Shown here: piece after piece, positions 18,188 to 26,721 of the stretch
Numbering within the stretch: position 1 is the stretch's first letter
How the letters are laid out: every line of letters starts with the position of its first letter
Origin: Streptantibioticus rubrisoli
Lineage (GTDB): Bacteria > Actinomycetota > Actinomycetes > Streptomycetales > Streptomycetaceae
Direction: 5' to 3'
Assembly (NCBI RefSeq): GCF_024436055.1
Contig: NZ_JANFNH010000002.1
Location: 1-64,000 of the forward strand
DNA length: 64,000 nucleotides
The notes under the pieces: model-generated
Seen by the model: the letters and a program-made list of their open reading frames with translations, nothing else
Database searches by the model: none
What the model was told of the DNA's origin: nothing
Program-made: the position numbers and the translations under genes

Positions 18188-18199
18188 GGAGGTACCGAC

Positions 18200-18628
18200 T
18201 TGTCATCCGAAACCGCGCCGCTGTCCGTTGATGTGGTCGTACGTCAGCCCGACGTGGCGGTGGTGTCGATCGGCGGCGATCTCGATATGGACACCGCGAC
18301 CGAACTGCACTACCAGTTGGCCAACCAAATCGCCCACGGGCGCCGCAATCTGGTGCTCGATCTCTCGGCCGTTCCCTTCATGGACTCCTCGGGCCTCAAC
18401 ATCATCCTGCGAACGTTGCAGGAGGCGCGGCGCATTGAGGGAAGTGTGCAGGTGGTGGCACCGACGCCCGCGGTGCGCAGAATCCTGGAACTGACTGGTG
18501 TGGCGCTGGCCATGCCGATCCGCGACACGGTGGACGCGGCGGTGCTCGGGGTGGCGGAAGCGGTCGAGGCCGCCAGTCGCGGTGCGTTGGAGGATGGAGA
18601 GGCCGTCATAGGCGGTTCCGAAAGCTGA
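18200..18628 (+). CDS. STAS-domain anti-anti-sigma factor
   Basis: A 142-residue RsbV/SpoIIAA-like protein. The phosphoacceptor serine is in PFMDSSGLNIIL (about residue 74), preceded by the strand RRNLVLDLSAV. In partner switching the unphosphorylated form binds an RsbW-type anti-sigma kinase and frees the sigma factor. TTG start with GGAGG 7 bases upstream. It is the first gene of the stress locus; a C-terminal tail of about 30 residues has no known role. Confidence 0.88.
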   Translation: MSSETAPLSVDVVVRQPDVAVVSIGGDLDMDTATELHYQLANQIAHGRRNLVLDLSAVPFMDSSGLNIILRTLQEARRIEGSVQVVAPTPAVRRILELTGVALAMPIRDTVDAAVLGVAEAVEAASRGALEDGEAVIGGSES

Positions 18629-18733
18629 GTTGCGGGGAGCCGCGATGTCACGGGGTAGAGCTGGCGAGGCTGTTGTGGTTGACCATGCCGGTCCGCTTCG
18701 CCACCTACCACCCCAACGTCCGCACCCATCAGA

Positions 18734-18758
18734 GCATGTACACGTTGGGGCCGGGTAG
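18734..18758 (+). promoter_or_regulatory. Sigma-B-type promoter for the DUF5133 gene
   Basis: GCAT-N15-GGGTAG, the same -35 and spacing as the promoter before the rsbR-like gene. It ends 52 bases before the chosen TTG start. Confidence 0.5.
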
Positions 18759-18810
18759 GCGCAGCGGCAATGAACGGGCGGTAGTTGTCGGGAGTGGAAG
18801 GGAGTCGGTC

Positions 18811-19071
18811 TTGCTCAAACCTCATCCGCTGGTGCTTCGCGCCCTGTTGGAACGGTACGAGTCCCTGGCCGCAGCGGTGGGGGCCGCTGCCGAATCCGTC
18901 GAGGCGCGGCGTGAACTGGAGGACGTGACTTACACGTTGTGTGTGTCGACGGGTACCCGGGACGTGGAGGCCGCGGTCGCGGCGGCGCGGACCATGTTGG
19001 AGGAGGCGTTCGCGGTGACCGTGGCGCCCCGGAGCGAGTCGCGGCGGCCGTCGACCACCACTGCTGCCTGA
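18811..19071 (+). CDS. DUF5133-type small protein
   Basis: An 86-residue soluble protein with the family pattern LLERYESL, then RRELEDVTYTLCVSTGTR, and a C-terminal helix rich in alanine. Related proteins are frequent in Streptomyces and often lie near stress or sigma-factor genes; function unknown. The frame is open far upstream, but TTG 18811 follows GGAAGGGAG and gives the expected N-terminus MLKPHPLVLR. Confidence 0.75.
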   Translation: MLKPHPLVLRALLERYESLAAAVGAAAESVEARRELEDVTYTLCVSTGTRDVEAAVAAARTMLEEAFAVTVAPRSESRRPSTTTAA

Positions 19072-19146
19072 TGTGATGTCCGCGCGCCAGCGGTGGGAAG
19101 CGGACACCGCGGCAGCGGACGGGAGTGGTCAGGCGGCTTCGATCCT

Positions 19147-20283
19147 TCAGGCGGCTTCGATCCTCGGGAAGACGAACTCGTCGAGGAACAGCCCCAGGGC
19201 CATGGCGACGGGGATGGCGACCAGGGCGCCGGTGATGCCGAGCAGCGCCCCACCGATGAGAACGGCGACGACGGTGACGATGGGATGGACGTCCACGGCG
19301 AACCTCATCACCCGTGGAATGATCAGGTAGTCCTCGGCCAGCCGGAAGAGCAGGTAGAACACGGCGGTGGCGATGGCGAGGGTCAGGGAGACTGAGAGCG
19401 CCACCAGGCTGACGGCGAGTCCGCCGATGGTGGCTCCCACCATCGGCACCAGGTCCATCAGGGCCACGAGGACACCGAGCGCCGCCGGGTAGGGGATGTC
19501 GGTCGCCATGCACCAGGCGAACGTGGCCAGCCCGGCGATCCCGGAGGTGGCCAGGTTGCCCAGCATGTACCGACCGGTGCGGATGATGATCTCCTCGGCG
19601 AGGGCCTCCACCCGCTCACGACGGCTGCCGGGGACGAACCGGTGGCAGAACCGCTTTATCTGCGGCAAGCCCACCATGAAGTACAGCGTGACGACCACGA
19701 CCACGACGGTCGCCGTCACCGTGCTGATCACCATGCGGCCCGCGCCGAGCAGGCCGTCGAGGATGCCGGATCCGCCGTCTGAGAGCTGTTGCTTCGCCTT
19801 GTCGACGAGGTGGTAGCGGTCCTCCAGGTGCCCCAACGTGGAGTGATGGTCGTGTAGTTGCTGAAGCCAGCCCGGTACGGCGCGGACGAAGGCGATGAAC
19901 TCGTCCGTGACGGGCGGCACGACCAGGGCCACGAAACCCGCCAGCACAGTGGCGACGGCGGCCACCACCAGCGCCACGGCCCAGCCCCTGCGCAGCCGGT
20001 GCCGTACCAGCCAGCGGACGATCGGGTCAAGACTGATCGCCACGAACAGCGACAGGAGGAGCAGGACCAGCAGTTCGCTGATGCGGATGACCTCCTGGGC
20101 CAGGGAGTAGGCCAGCACACCGCCGAGGGTGATGTGGAAGCCTGTCGCGAACCACGTCCCCGCGCCGCCCTCGCGGTCCAGCCGCGCCCCCAGCGCTCCC
20201 GCATATCGAGGCCTCCGCCGCCTGGGAGCCGGAAGGGAACGCCCGTTGACCGGCAGACCGCTGCGACCACTTTCATGCGCCAT
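19147..20283 (-). CDS. AI-2E family membrane transporter
   Basis: A 378-residue polytopic protein of the AI-2 exporter/TqsA family. It has about eight hydrophobic segments in the usual arrangement of two N-terminal helices, a long loop, and a C-terminal block containing PYPAALGVLVALMDLVPMVG and the IPRVM region. AI-2 itself is unlikely to be the substrate; some relatives are Na+/H+ antiporters. An 18-bp direct repeat (GGCTTCGATCCT) spans its 3' end. Confidence 0.85.
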   Translation of the reverse strand: MAHESGRSGLPVNGRSLPAPRRRRPRYAGALGARLDREGGAGTWFATGFHITLGGVLAYSLAQEVIRISELLVLLLLSLFVAISLDPIVRWLVRHRLRRGWAVALVVAAVATVLAGFVALVVPPVTDEFIAFVRAVPGWLQQLHDHHSTLGHLEDRYHLVDKAKQQLSDGGSGILDGLLGAGRMVISTVTATVVVVVVTLYFMVGLPQIKRFCHRFVPGSRRERVEALAEEIIIRTGRYMLGNLATSGIAGLATFAWCMATDIPYPAALGVLVALMDLVPMVGATIGGLAVSLVALSVSLTLAIATAVFYLLFRLAEDYLIIPRVMRFAVDVHPIVTVVAVLIGGALLGITGALVAIPVAMALGLFLDEFVFPRIEAA

Positions 20284-20452
20284 CAGGGTGTCCTGATTGT
20301 CGAGGTGATCGGTAGGGATTCGGTGACCCGCTCGCCATCGTCAGACCGTCGCGGCGTTTGCCGGTCAGCTTGGCCGGTGGGTCCGGTGCCGCCCTGGTGC
20401 TTCGCCCACCGATGCGGCTGGCGCGTCCGCCGGTGCCCGTCCCCGTCAACCG

Positions 20453-21319
20453 TCAGGCGTCCGCCAGCAGTTGCTTGTGCAGCAGTTCGAGTGTGCGGGT
20501 GAGGAGGCGCGAGATATGCATTTGGGACAGGCCGAGTTCGGCGCCAATGGCGGCTTGGGTCATGTCGGCGCCGAAGCGCAGGGCGAGGATGGTGCGTTCG
20601 CGTTCGGGGAGTTGGGCGATGAGGGGCTTGAGGGCGGTGACGTTCTCCACGCCTTCGAGCCCGGGATCCTCGTAGCCGAGGCGGTGGATCCAGGAGGTGC
20701 CCTCGTCCTCGTCGGTCGTGGCCTCCGCGTCGATGGAGCTGGCGGTGTAGGCGTTGGCCGCGAGCTGGGCTTCGAGTACCTCCTCCTCGGTGATTCCCAG
20801 CCGCTCGGCCAGTTCGGCGGTGGTGGGAGTGCGGTCGAGTTCGGCGGCCATGGCGTCGCTGGTCTTGGCCATCTCGATGCGCAGTTCCTGCAGGCGTCGC
20901 GGCACCCGTACCGACCAGCTGGTGTCGCGGAAGAAGCGCTTCATCTCGCCGATGATGGTGGGCAGGGCGAAAGTGATGAACTCCACGCCGTAATCGGGGT
21001 CGAACCGGTCGACCGCCTTGATCAGCCCGATCGTTCCGACCTGGAGGATGTCGTCCATCTGGTCGGCCCGGTTGGCGAAGCGCTTCGCGGCGAACCGCAC
21101 CAACGCCATGTTCAGCTCGACGAGCGAGTTGCGGACGTACTGGTATTCCTCCGTGCCCTCTTCCAGCACCGCCAGGCGGGCCAGCATCGCCCGTGAGACT
21201 TCACGCAACTCCGAGGGATCCGCCTTGTTTTCAGCCAGCAGGGTGGTGAGCTGCTCAGGCGTCGTGTCGCGCGTACCCGCGATGTCTGGAGCGGCCTTCT
21301 CCGCGAGCTGCCCCGGCAT
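20453..21319 (-). CDS. Sigma-B/F-family RNA polymerase sigma factor
   Basis: A 288-residue group-3 sigma factor. Region 2 contains NRADQMDDILQVGTIGLIKA and the -10 recognition helix around FITFALPTIIGEMKRFFRD. Region 3 contains RTPTTAELAERLGI. Region 4 ends with a helix-turn-helix, TQAAIGAELGLSQMHISRLL. I start at ATG 21319, which follows GGGAGGG by 7 bases and yields MPGQLAEKAAP. The gene faces a sigma-B-type promoter, so it is probably autoregulated. The partner-switch genes around it are its likely controllers. Confidence 0.93.
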   Translation of the reverse strand: MPGQLAEKAAPDIAGTRDTTPEQLTTLLAENKADPSELREVSRAMLARLAVLEEGTEEYQYVRNSLVELNMALVRFAAKRFANRADQMDDILQVGTIGLIKAVDRFDPDYGVEFITFALPTIIGEMKRFFRDTSWSVRVPRRLQELRIEMAKTSDAMAAELDRTPTTAELAERLGITEEEVLEAQLAANAYTASSIDAEATTDEDEGTSWIHRLGYEDPGLEGVENVTALKPLIAQLPERERTILALRFGADMTQAAIGAELGLSQMHISRLLTRTLELLHKQLLADA

Positions 21320-21362
21320 GATCACCCTCCCGTCGATCCGAAGTCGATGGACGCGTTCACGC

Positions 21363-21386
21363 CTACCCAACGTCACGCACGCAAAC
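21363..21386 (-). promoter_or_regulatory. Sigma-B-type promoter of the sigma gene
   Basis: On the minus strand GTTT-N14-GGGTAG, with the full GTTT -35. It ends 43 bases before the ATG. This predicts positive autoregulation. Confidence 0.65.
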
Positions 21387-21442
21387 CGCCGCTCAGCGGT
21401 TTTCGGCCAGTCCACATCGCCGCGCCGCTCGATCGGGACTGT

Positions 21443-21478
21443 TCCAATGGCGGCTCCAATGGCGGCTCCAATGGCGGC
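21443..21478. repeat. Three perfect 12-bp tandem repeats
   Basis: TCCAATGGCGGC occurs three times head to tail in the region upstream of the sigma gene promoter. Role unknown; replication slippage or a binding-site array are both possible. Confidence 0.85.
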
Positions 21479-21658
21479 CGTCGGACTCGCGGACATCACC
21501 AATTGGGCATCACCCGCGAAGCCATCACGTTTTTCAGCCTTCCCGGAAACCTGTGCGTCGCAAGAGCGGCGGTACCGTCCGGTTGCGGGTATGAGCGGTG
21601 CCGCACGGGAAGGGCGCAGTGGTATGGGTCCGGTCAGATTCCTCCGCTGGGGTTACTG

Positions 21659-21700
21659 AGGCCCCCGGACGAAGGAAAGAGGCCCCCGCACGAAGGAAAG
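21659..21700 (+). repeat. 21-bp tandem duplication carrying a ribosome site
   Basis: Two copies of AGGCCCCCGGACGAAGGAAAG, differing at one base, directly before the stress-protein ATG. Each copy includes a GAAGGAAAG-like Shine-Dalgarno core; only the second is close enough to be used. Confidence 0.85.
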
Positions 21701-21710
21701 GGGAAACGGC

Positions 21711-22007
21711 ATGAGCGAAGTGAACGGTGTCGTCGGGGTTTACAGTTCCATGAGGGAAGTGGAGGACGCGGTACGGGCTTTGCTGCGGCAGGGAATTCCG
21801 GCCGAGCAACTGTCGGTCATCGGACAGGACTTAACGAGTGAGACGCGGGTGCACGGCTTCGTCACCACCGGGGACGTGGCCAGGTCCGGGGCGAAGACGG
21901 GGGCATGGTTGGGTGGGCTGTTCGGGCTGCTGTCCGGTGCGGCGCTTTTGTTGGTGCCGGGCGCCGGACCGCTCCTGGCCCCGGCGCCCAGGCGGGAGTC
22001 GAGGTGA
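21711..22007 (+). CDS. General-stress-protein-17M-like protein, truncated
   Basis: Ninety-eight residues. The N-terminus is the GSP17M-like alpha/beta domain (GVVGVYSSMREVEDAVRALL), followed by the glycine/alanine hydrophobic stretch GAWLGGLFGLLSG. Full-length members continue well beyond this. Here the frame runs into PAPRRESR and stops, while a shifted frame at about 22000-22087 reads HVEHHDDLVPAQLASAVR. The gene has probably lost an internal segment; whether a short product is still useful is unclear. Confidence 0.65.
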   Translation: MSEVNGVVGVYSSMREVEDAVRALLRQGIPAEQLSVIGQDLTSETRVHGFVTTGDVARSGAKTGAWLGGLFGLLSGAALLLVPGAGPLLAPAPRRESR

Positions 22008-22087
22008 TGCGCGAGCTGACGGCCGCCGCACACGTCGAGCACCACGACGACCTGGTGCCCGCCCAACTCGCCAGCGCCGTGCGCTAG

Positions 22088-22485
22088 GTCGCCAAACCGG
22101 TCCGCCGGTCGGGGGCGGACCGCGGACCCCGCTGCGCCGCCCCGCCCCGCCACGCCGTCCGCCGTCAACGCCGTCAACACCGTTAGCGCCGCAAGGTGTC
22201 GCGGGCCCGGTACGCGTTCCCGCTTCCTGTCGTGGCTTCCTGCCGCCGCCCCGTGGCGATCGGCCGCTGTGGTCCGGGCGTTGGCGATGCGGCTGACGCC
22301 ATCGCGCCGTCTTTGCGAACAGTTGCCGTTTGACAACTATGGCGGTGAGGCAACAGAGTTACGGCGTCACAGGTGTGCAGGGAAGGATCTTGAATGTTCC
22401 GGTGGGCGGGGGAGCGTCCTCGCGCCGGCCGGCCGCAGGGTGCGGATGTGCGCCGGGTGGTGGCAGCGGACGGGGAACTCGTTGG
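22088..22485. other. 398-base intergenic region
   Basis: Between the truncated stress gene and the MarR stop. I see no gene with a ribosome site, no promoter of the sigma-B type and no strong hairpin. Confidence 0.5.
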
Positions 22486-22965
22486 TCAGGCGGAGTGCGC
22501 GTCAGCGGTCTCGTCGTGGATCTGTGAGGCGGCGGCGACGCAGAAGGCCTCCAGGCCCTGCAGGAGCGCGGTTCGCTTCCGGGCGGGCATCTGTGCGAGG
22601 ACGGCCTGCAGTTCACGCTCGCGGCGGGAGCGCAGATCGTCCAGGAAGGCCCGGCCTCGACTGCTGAGGTGCAGCCGCAGTTCCCGGCGGCTGGTGCTGT
22701 GCGGTGCGCGCTCGACGAAGCCCACCGCCTGGAGGCGGTCGCACAGTCGGCTCGTGGACGGGGGAGTGGAACTCAGCGCGTCGGCGAGGGTCCGCAGGTT
22801 GATTCCCTCGTTGTGTTCGAGGATGAACAGCACGCGTAGCTGGGACACGGACACCGGTGCGGTCGATGCCCGACCCCACAGGACCTCCAGCAGTTCGGCG
22901 GCCTCTGAGGCCACGCGCGCCACCTCATCGGGCTGTCGACGTGAAGGGGAGGCAGTCACGGGCAC
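22486..22965 (-). CDS. MarR-family transcriptional regulator (copy 1)
   Basis: A 159-residue winged-helix regulator. The DNA-binding core is LRTLADALSSTPPSTSRLCD followed by the wing RRELRLHLSSRG. It resembles the MarR gene at 30708-31193 (shared SRLCDRL, GRxxLDD and AAxxxG-type positions), so the two bracket the stressosome block. Divergent from the PP2C gene at 23113, which it may control. GTG start, weak ribosome site. Confidence 0.88.
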   Translation of the reverse strand: MPVTASPSRRQPDEVARVASEAAELLEVLWGRASTAPVSVSQLRVLFILEHNEGINLRTLADALSSTPPSTSRLCDRLQAVGFVERAPHSTSRRELRLHLSSRGRAFLDDLRSRRERELQAVLAQMPARKRTALLQGLEAFCVAAASQIHDETADAHSA

Positions 22966-23112
22966 ACTCTCGCAGGCTCATCGGGTGCTGTCAGCCGGTG
23001 CAGTCGGCTGGCTGGCTACCAACAATAAATACCGGTAAGCCCGGACCAAGCGACAAGGCTTACCTCGCGGGTGCGATTGCCCTCCTGGCAAAAGAATGGC
23101 TTATCCAACATC

Positions 23113-24279
23113 GTGAACAGATTCGAGGCAGCCGAGCGGGCTCTGCGGACGGCGGCTCCCCACCAGTTGCCGGACGCCGTCAGCGCGGTGCTGACCGACC
23201 GCTACGCGGCCAAGTCCGTCGACTTTCTCCTGGTGGACTACGGGCTGACCGTCCTGCAGCCGGTGACCGCGCTGCCGCACTCCGCGGAACCCGTGCCGGT
23301 GCACAACAGTCCCGCCGGTCGGGCGTTCGGCACGCAGCGGGCGGTCGTCGAGGAGGTCGACGGCGAAGGGGTGGTGACGGTCCACTGCCCGGTGACCGTA
23401 CGCGGTGACCGGCTCGGCGTGCTCTCCGTCGCGCTGCCCGCCGACACCTGCACGCCGGACCGGCTGGCCGAACTCGCGGACGTGGCCCAGGTGCTGGGAC
23501 ACGAGGTCATCGTCGCGGAGCGGGACACGGACCTGTACCTGCGGGCGCGCCGCAGGGACCGGCTGACCCTCGCGGCGGAGATGCAGTGGCAGCTGCTTCC
23601 GGGCCGCTCCTACGCCCGGCCCGAGTACGAACTGGGCGCCCATCTGGAACCGGCCTACGCGATCTTCGGCGACAACTTCGACTGGTCGGCGACCGAGGAC
23701 CGGCTGATGCTGTACGTCACCAACGGGATGGGTGAGGGTATAGAGGCCGCCCTGCTGACCAATCTGGCGATCAACGCGCTGCGCAACGCCCGGCGTGCCG
23801 GCCTGTCGATCGCGGACCAGGCCGCCCTGGCGGACCAGGCGGTCTACGCGCACTACCGCGGGGCGTCGTACCTGTCGGTGCTCATGGTGGACTTCGATCT
23901 CGCCACCGGCCGGGCGCGGGTCGTCGACGCCGGGTCGCCGCGGATGTGGCGGCTGCGGCGCGGTGGTGCCGCGCAGCCCGTCTCCTTCGAGGCGCAGCTG
24001 CCGTTGGGGATGTTCGAGGAGACCGACTACGTCGCGGAGGACTTCCGGGTGGAGCCCGGCGACCGGCTGGTGTTCGTCAGCGACGGCGTGTACGAGGCCG
24101 CCTCGCCCTCGGGCGAACGCTACGGTGAGCGGGCGCTGGCCCGGGCCATCGCCGCAACCCAGCTGCTGTCGGCGGCCGAGGTGCCGCGCGAGGTGCTCAG
24201 GCAACTCGCGGGCCACCGCGGCAGACCGGCGCCGCACGACGACGCCTTGGTGGTGTGCCTCGACTGGCACGGACGGTAG
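23113..24279 (+). CDS. PP2C/SpoIIE-type protein, paralogue A, with altered metal site
   Basis: A 388-residue protein: an N-terminal GAF-like region (about residues 20-150) ending in LYLRARRRDRLTLAAEMQWQ, then a SpoIIE/RsbU phosphatase domain. The motif normally reading DGMGxG is TNGMGEG here, so a metal-binding aspartate is asparagine. The later aspartates (FVSDGVYEA, HDDALVV) are present. It may be weak or inactive. An in-frame GTG at 23071 is possible; I prefer 23113 by comparison with the paralogue at 28662. Confidence 0.82.
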   Translation: MNRFEAAERALRTAAPHQLPDAVSAVLTDRYAAKSVDFLLVDYGLTVLQPVTALPHSAEPVPVHNSPAGRAFGTQRAVVEEVDGEGVVTVHCPVTVRGDRLGVLSVALPADTCTPDRLAELADVAQVLGHEVIVAERDTDLYLRARRRDRLTLAAEMQWQLLPGRSYARPEYELGAHLEPAYAIFGDNFDWSATEDRLMLYVTNGMGEGIEAALLTNLAINALRNARRAGLSIADQAALADQAVYAHYRGASYLSVLMVDFDLATGRARVVDAGSPRMWRLRRGGAAQPVSFEAQLPLGMFEETDYVAEDFRVEPGDRLVFVSDGVYEAASPSGERYGERALARAIAATQLLSAAEVPREVLRQLAGHRGRPAPHDDALVVCLDWHGR

Positions 24280-24342
24280 GCGGACGCGGCCCGAAACCCG
24301 CCCGCGGCACGATGCTGGACCCCGGGGCAGGGACTCTCCACG

Positions 24343-24367
24343 GCATAGCGCTTGTCAAACGGGGTAC
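24343..24367 (+). promoter_or_regulatory. Sigma-B-type promoter for the stressosome operon
   Basis: GCAT-N15-GGGTAC, an exact match to the pattern, ending about 92 bases before the rsbR-like GTG. Confidence 0.6.
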
Positions 24368-24459
24368 GACTCCGACGCCGAAGCTTGCCGTATGACAAGA
24401 AACGCACGACGTTCCGGTAGCGGGGGACGGGAACGGCGGGCACGGAGGGGAGACAGCGG

Positions 24460-24822
24460 GTGCCGGAGCACGAGACGGTAGGGCAGTGGTCGCCGTCCCG
24501 GGAGGTCGGGGACTTCCTTCACCGCTGCCGTGAACAGATCGCCCAGCGGTGGGCGGACGCGACGCTGTTCCGCACGGTGTTCACCGTCTCCAGAGACGAG
24601 GCGGTGGAAGCCTGCAAGGCCGTGATCGACGCCTTGTCCGTGGTGGCCGCCACCGAGCGGATCGAGGAGATCGAAGCACCGGGGTTCGCGGCGGTCCACC
24701 CCGGCATCGACCTCGGCTCGGTCGTCACCCGTGCCACCCTCGCCGACGCCCTGGCGCTCGCCCTGCGGCGGCAGGGCGCGGGCGCCGTCGTCGGCGCGCC
24801 CACGGAGGTGGACCTGTCGTGA
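24460..24822 (+). CDS. RsbR-type N-terminal domain protein (RsbRD_N-like)
   Basis: A 120-residue helical protein that looks like the non-haem globin-like sensor half of RsbRD (EQIAQRWADATLFRTVF) without the STAS half. In B. subtilis, RsbR paralogues join both parts; here the STAS part is supplied by the next gene, whose GTG overlaps this stop. GGAGGGGAG precedes the GTG start. Likely a stressosome sensor subunit; the ligand is unknown. Confidence 0.72.
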   Translation: MPEHETVGQWSPSREVGDFLHRCREQIAQRWADATLFRTVFTVSRDEAVEACKAVIDALSVVAATERIEEIEAPGFAAVHPGIDLGSVVTRATLADALALALRRQGAGAVVGAPTEVDLS

Positions 24823-25238
24823 CGCGCCCGTTGCCAGCGGCGGCTGGGACACACGTCCCGGTACTCACCCTGGACGACGTGCTGTTGGTGACCGTCCAGC
24901 GGAACCTCGATGACCGGGCCGCCGAGTGGCTGCGACAGGACATCGCGCGCGCGGTGACGGAGAGCACCGCGACCGGTGTGGTGATCGACGTCTCAGGAGT
25001 GGAGGTCGTCGATTCCTTCCTGGGACGGGTGCTCGCCGACATCGCCCCCACCGTCAAGCTGCTGGCGGCGCAGACCGTGCTGGCCGGAATCCGCCCCGCG
25101 GTGGCGGTCACGCTGGTGGAACTCGGCCTGACGCTGCCAGGTCTGCGCACCGCCCTCCACATCGAGCAGGCGCTGCGCCTGGTGCGAGAACCATGCGGGG
25201 CGCACGATGACACGAACCCACGACAAGGGGGCGTGTGA
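24819..25238 (+). CDS. rsbS: RsbS-like STAS scaffold protein
   Basis: A 139-residue STAS protein. It has the core pattern LDDVLLVTVQRNLDD, and the phosphoacceptor region VSGVEVVDSFLGRVLADIA with serine at the RsbS position. In stressosomes RsbS is the substrate of RsbT and holds RsbT inactive until stress. Overlaps both neighbours by four bases. Confidence 0.86.
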   Translation: MTRPLPAAAGTHVPVLTLDDVLLVTVQRNLDDRAAEWLRQDIARAVTESTATGVVIDVSGVEVVDSFLGRVLADIAPTVKLLAAQTVLAGIRPAVAVTLVELGLTLPGLRTALHIEQALRLVREPCGAHDDTNPRQGGV

Positions 25239-25678
25239 TGCACGTTCCCAGTACCGTTGCCGCAAGGTTGCCGATCGCCTCGGACATGGACCTGACCTGG
25301 ATCAGGCAGTACGTGCGACAGGTCACCGCTGAGCTCGGCTTCGGACTGGTCCAGCAGACGAAGCTGGTCACCGCGGCCAGCGAGCTGGCGCGCAACGCCC
25401 TGGTACACGGCGGAGGCGGTGAGATGGAGGTCACGCAGGTGGCACGCGGCCGGGTGCGTGGTCTGCGCCTGGTGTTCAGTGACTCCGGCCCCGGGATCGC
25501 CGACACCGAACTCGCCCTGTCCGACGGCTACACCTCCGGCGGAGGGCTGGGTCTGGGGCTGGGCGGCGCCCGGCGACTGGTACACGAGTTCACCCTCGAC
25601 AGCCGTCCGGGCCAGGGCACCACCGTGACCATCACCGCCTGGGCCTCCGAGCCCCCCGCGCCCCGCAAGGCGGTGTGA
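25238..25678 (+). CDS. rsbT: RsbT-like serine kinase
   Basis: A 146-residue GHKL/HATPase kinase. The N-box is TAASELARNALVHGGGG, the G1 box FSDSGPGIAD and the G2 region GGGLGLGLGGARRLV. RsbT phosphorylates RsbS and RsbR, is then released, and activates a PP2C phosphatase such as RsbU. ATG 25238 and a GTG one codon earlier both fit; the rsbS stop overlaps them. Confidence 0.88.
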   Translation: MHVPSTVAARLPIASDMDLTWIRQYVRQVTAELGFGLVQQTKLVTAASELARNALVHGGGGEMEVTQVARGRVRGLRLVFSDSGPGIADTELALSDGYTSGGGLGLGLGGARRLVHEFTLDSRPGQGTTVTITAWASEPPAPRKAV

Positions 25679-26721
25679 TGACTCGGGTCTGGGACGTGCC
25701 GGTGCACGACTCAACCCAGGCACACGACGTCCGCGTCGCGGTTGAGGCGGCGTGCGACCATGTGGGGCTGGGCGCTGACCGCACCGCCGACGCGGACCTG
25801 GCGGCCACCGAACTCGCCACCAACCTGCTCAGACACGCCGGTGGCGGGCGGATCCTGATCGACACCGCCGACGACGGGCGACCCGTGGTGCAGATGCTGG
25901 CCGTCGACCACGGGCCGGGCATCCGCGACGTCGCCGCCGCCCTGCGTGACGGCTACTCCACCACCACCTCGCTGGGCGCGGGCCTCGGGGCGTGCCGCCG
26001 TATCGCCGACACCTTCGACCTGCACACCGCCCCCGGCCGCGGCACGGTGGTCCTCGTCCGGATGGCCGACCGCCGCACCACTCGGCGGGCTGAGGCGGCA
26101 CCGGCCGTGCGACCGGTGCGCGTCGGCGGCGTCCATGTGCCGCTGGTGGGGGAGACCTGTGGCGACGCGTGGGCGTGCGTACCCGGCCGGGACCGGTTGA
26201 CCCTGGTGCTGGCCGATGGCCTCGGCCACGGTCCCGAGGGGGCGAGGGCTTCCGCCGCCGCCGTGGACGAGCTGCGCCGTGTGCCCGACCTGCCACCGGT
26301 GGAGATGCTGCGGCGACTGGACGACGCGCTGCGCGGGACCCGCGGAGCCGCCGTCGCCCTGGCCCAACTCGCCCAGCACACCGGCCACATGCTGTTCGCG
26401 GGCGTCGGCAACGTCGGCGCGCGCCTGCGTACGGAACGCGGCTGGCAGCCGTTGCTCTCGCGCCCGGGGATCGTCGGCGCCTACCGCCCGGCCGTCGTCC
26501 CCGAGCGCCAACTGCCCTGGAAGGACGGCGGTCTGCTGATCCTGCACAGCGACGGCCTCCCCAGCCGCTGGGCCCCGCCTGAGGACTCGTACCTGGACCA
26601 CCGGGACCCCGCCGTGATCGCCGCGGTCGTCCTGCGCGACGCCAGTAGTTCAGCACGCCCAGCGCGTGACGACACTACGGTGGCCGTCATGGCCTCCACA
26701 CCACGGGACCGCCCGCTATGA
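25678..26721 (+). CDS. HATPase-PP2C fusion (RsbT-like kinase joined to RsbX-like phosphatase)
   Basis: A 347-residue two-domain protein. Residues 1-130 form a GHKL ATPase with N-box ATELATNLLRHAGGG and G1 box DHGPGIRD. Residues 145-340 form a PP2C domain with LADGLGHG, LHSDGLPSR and RDDTTVAVM, so all metal aspartates are present. RsbX removes phosphate from RsbS and RsbR to reset the stressosome, and this domain probably does so. The kinase half may compete with or balance RsbT. Confidence 0.84.
   Translation: MTRVWDVPVHDSTQAHDVRVAVEAACDHVGLGADRTADADLAATELATNLLRHAGGGRILIDTADDGRPVVQMLAVDHGPGIRDVAAALRDGYSTTTSLGAGLGACRRIADTFDLHTAPGRGTVVLVRMADRRTTRRAEAAPAVRPVRVGGVHVPLVGETCGDAWACVPGRDRLTLVLADGLGHGPEGARASAAAVDELRRVPDLPPVEMLRRLDDALRGTRGAAVALAQLAQHTGHMLFAGVGNVGARLRTERGWQPLLSRPGIVGAYRPAVVPERQLPWKDGGLLILHSDGLPSRWAPPEDSYLDHRDPAVIAAVVLRDASSSARPARDDTTVAVMASTPRDRPL

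Noticed and set aside
21587-21592. GGGTAT as a sigma-B promoter for the truncated stress protein gene
   Set aside because: No GNNT stands 14-16 bases upstream, so only half of the promoter pattern is present.
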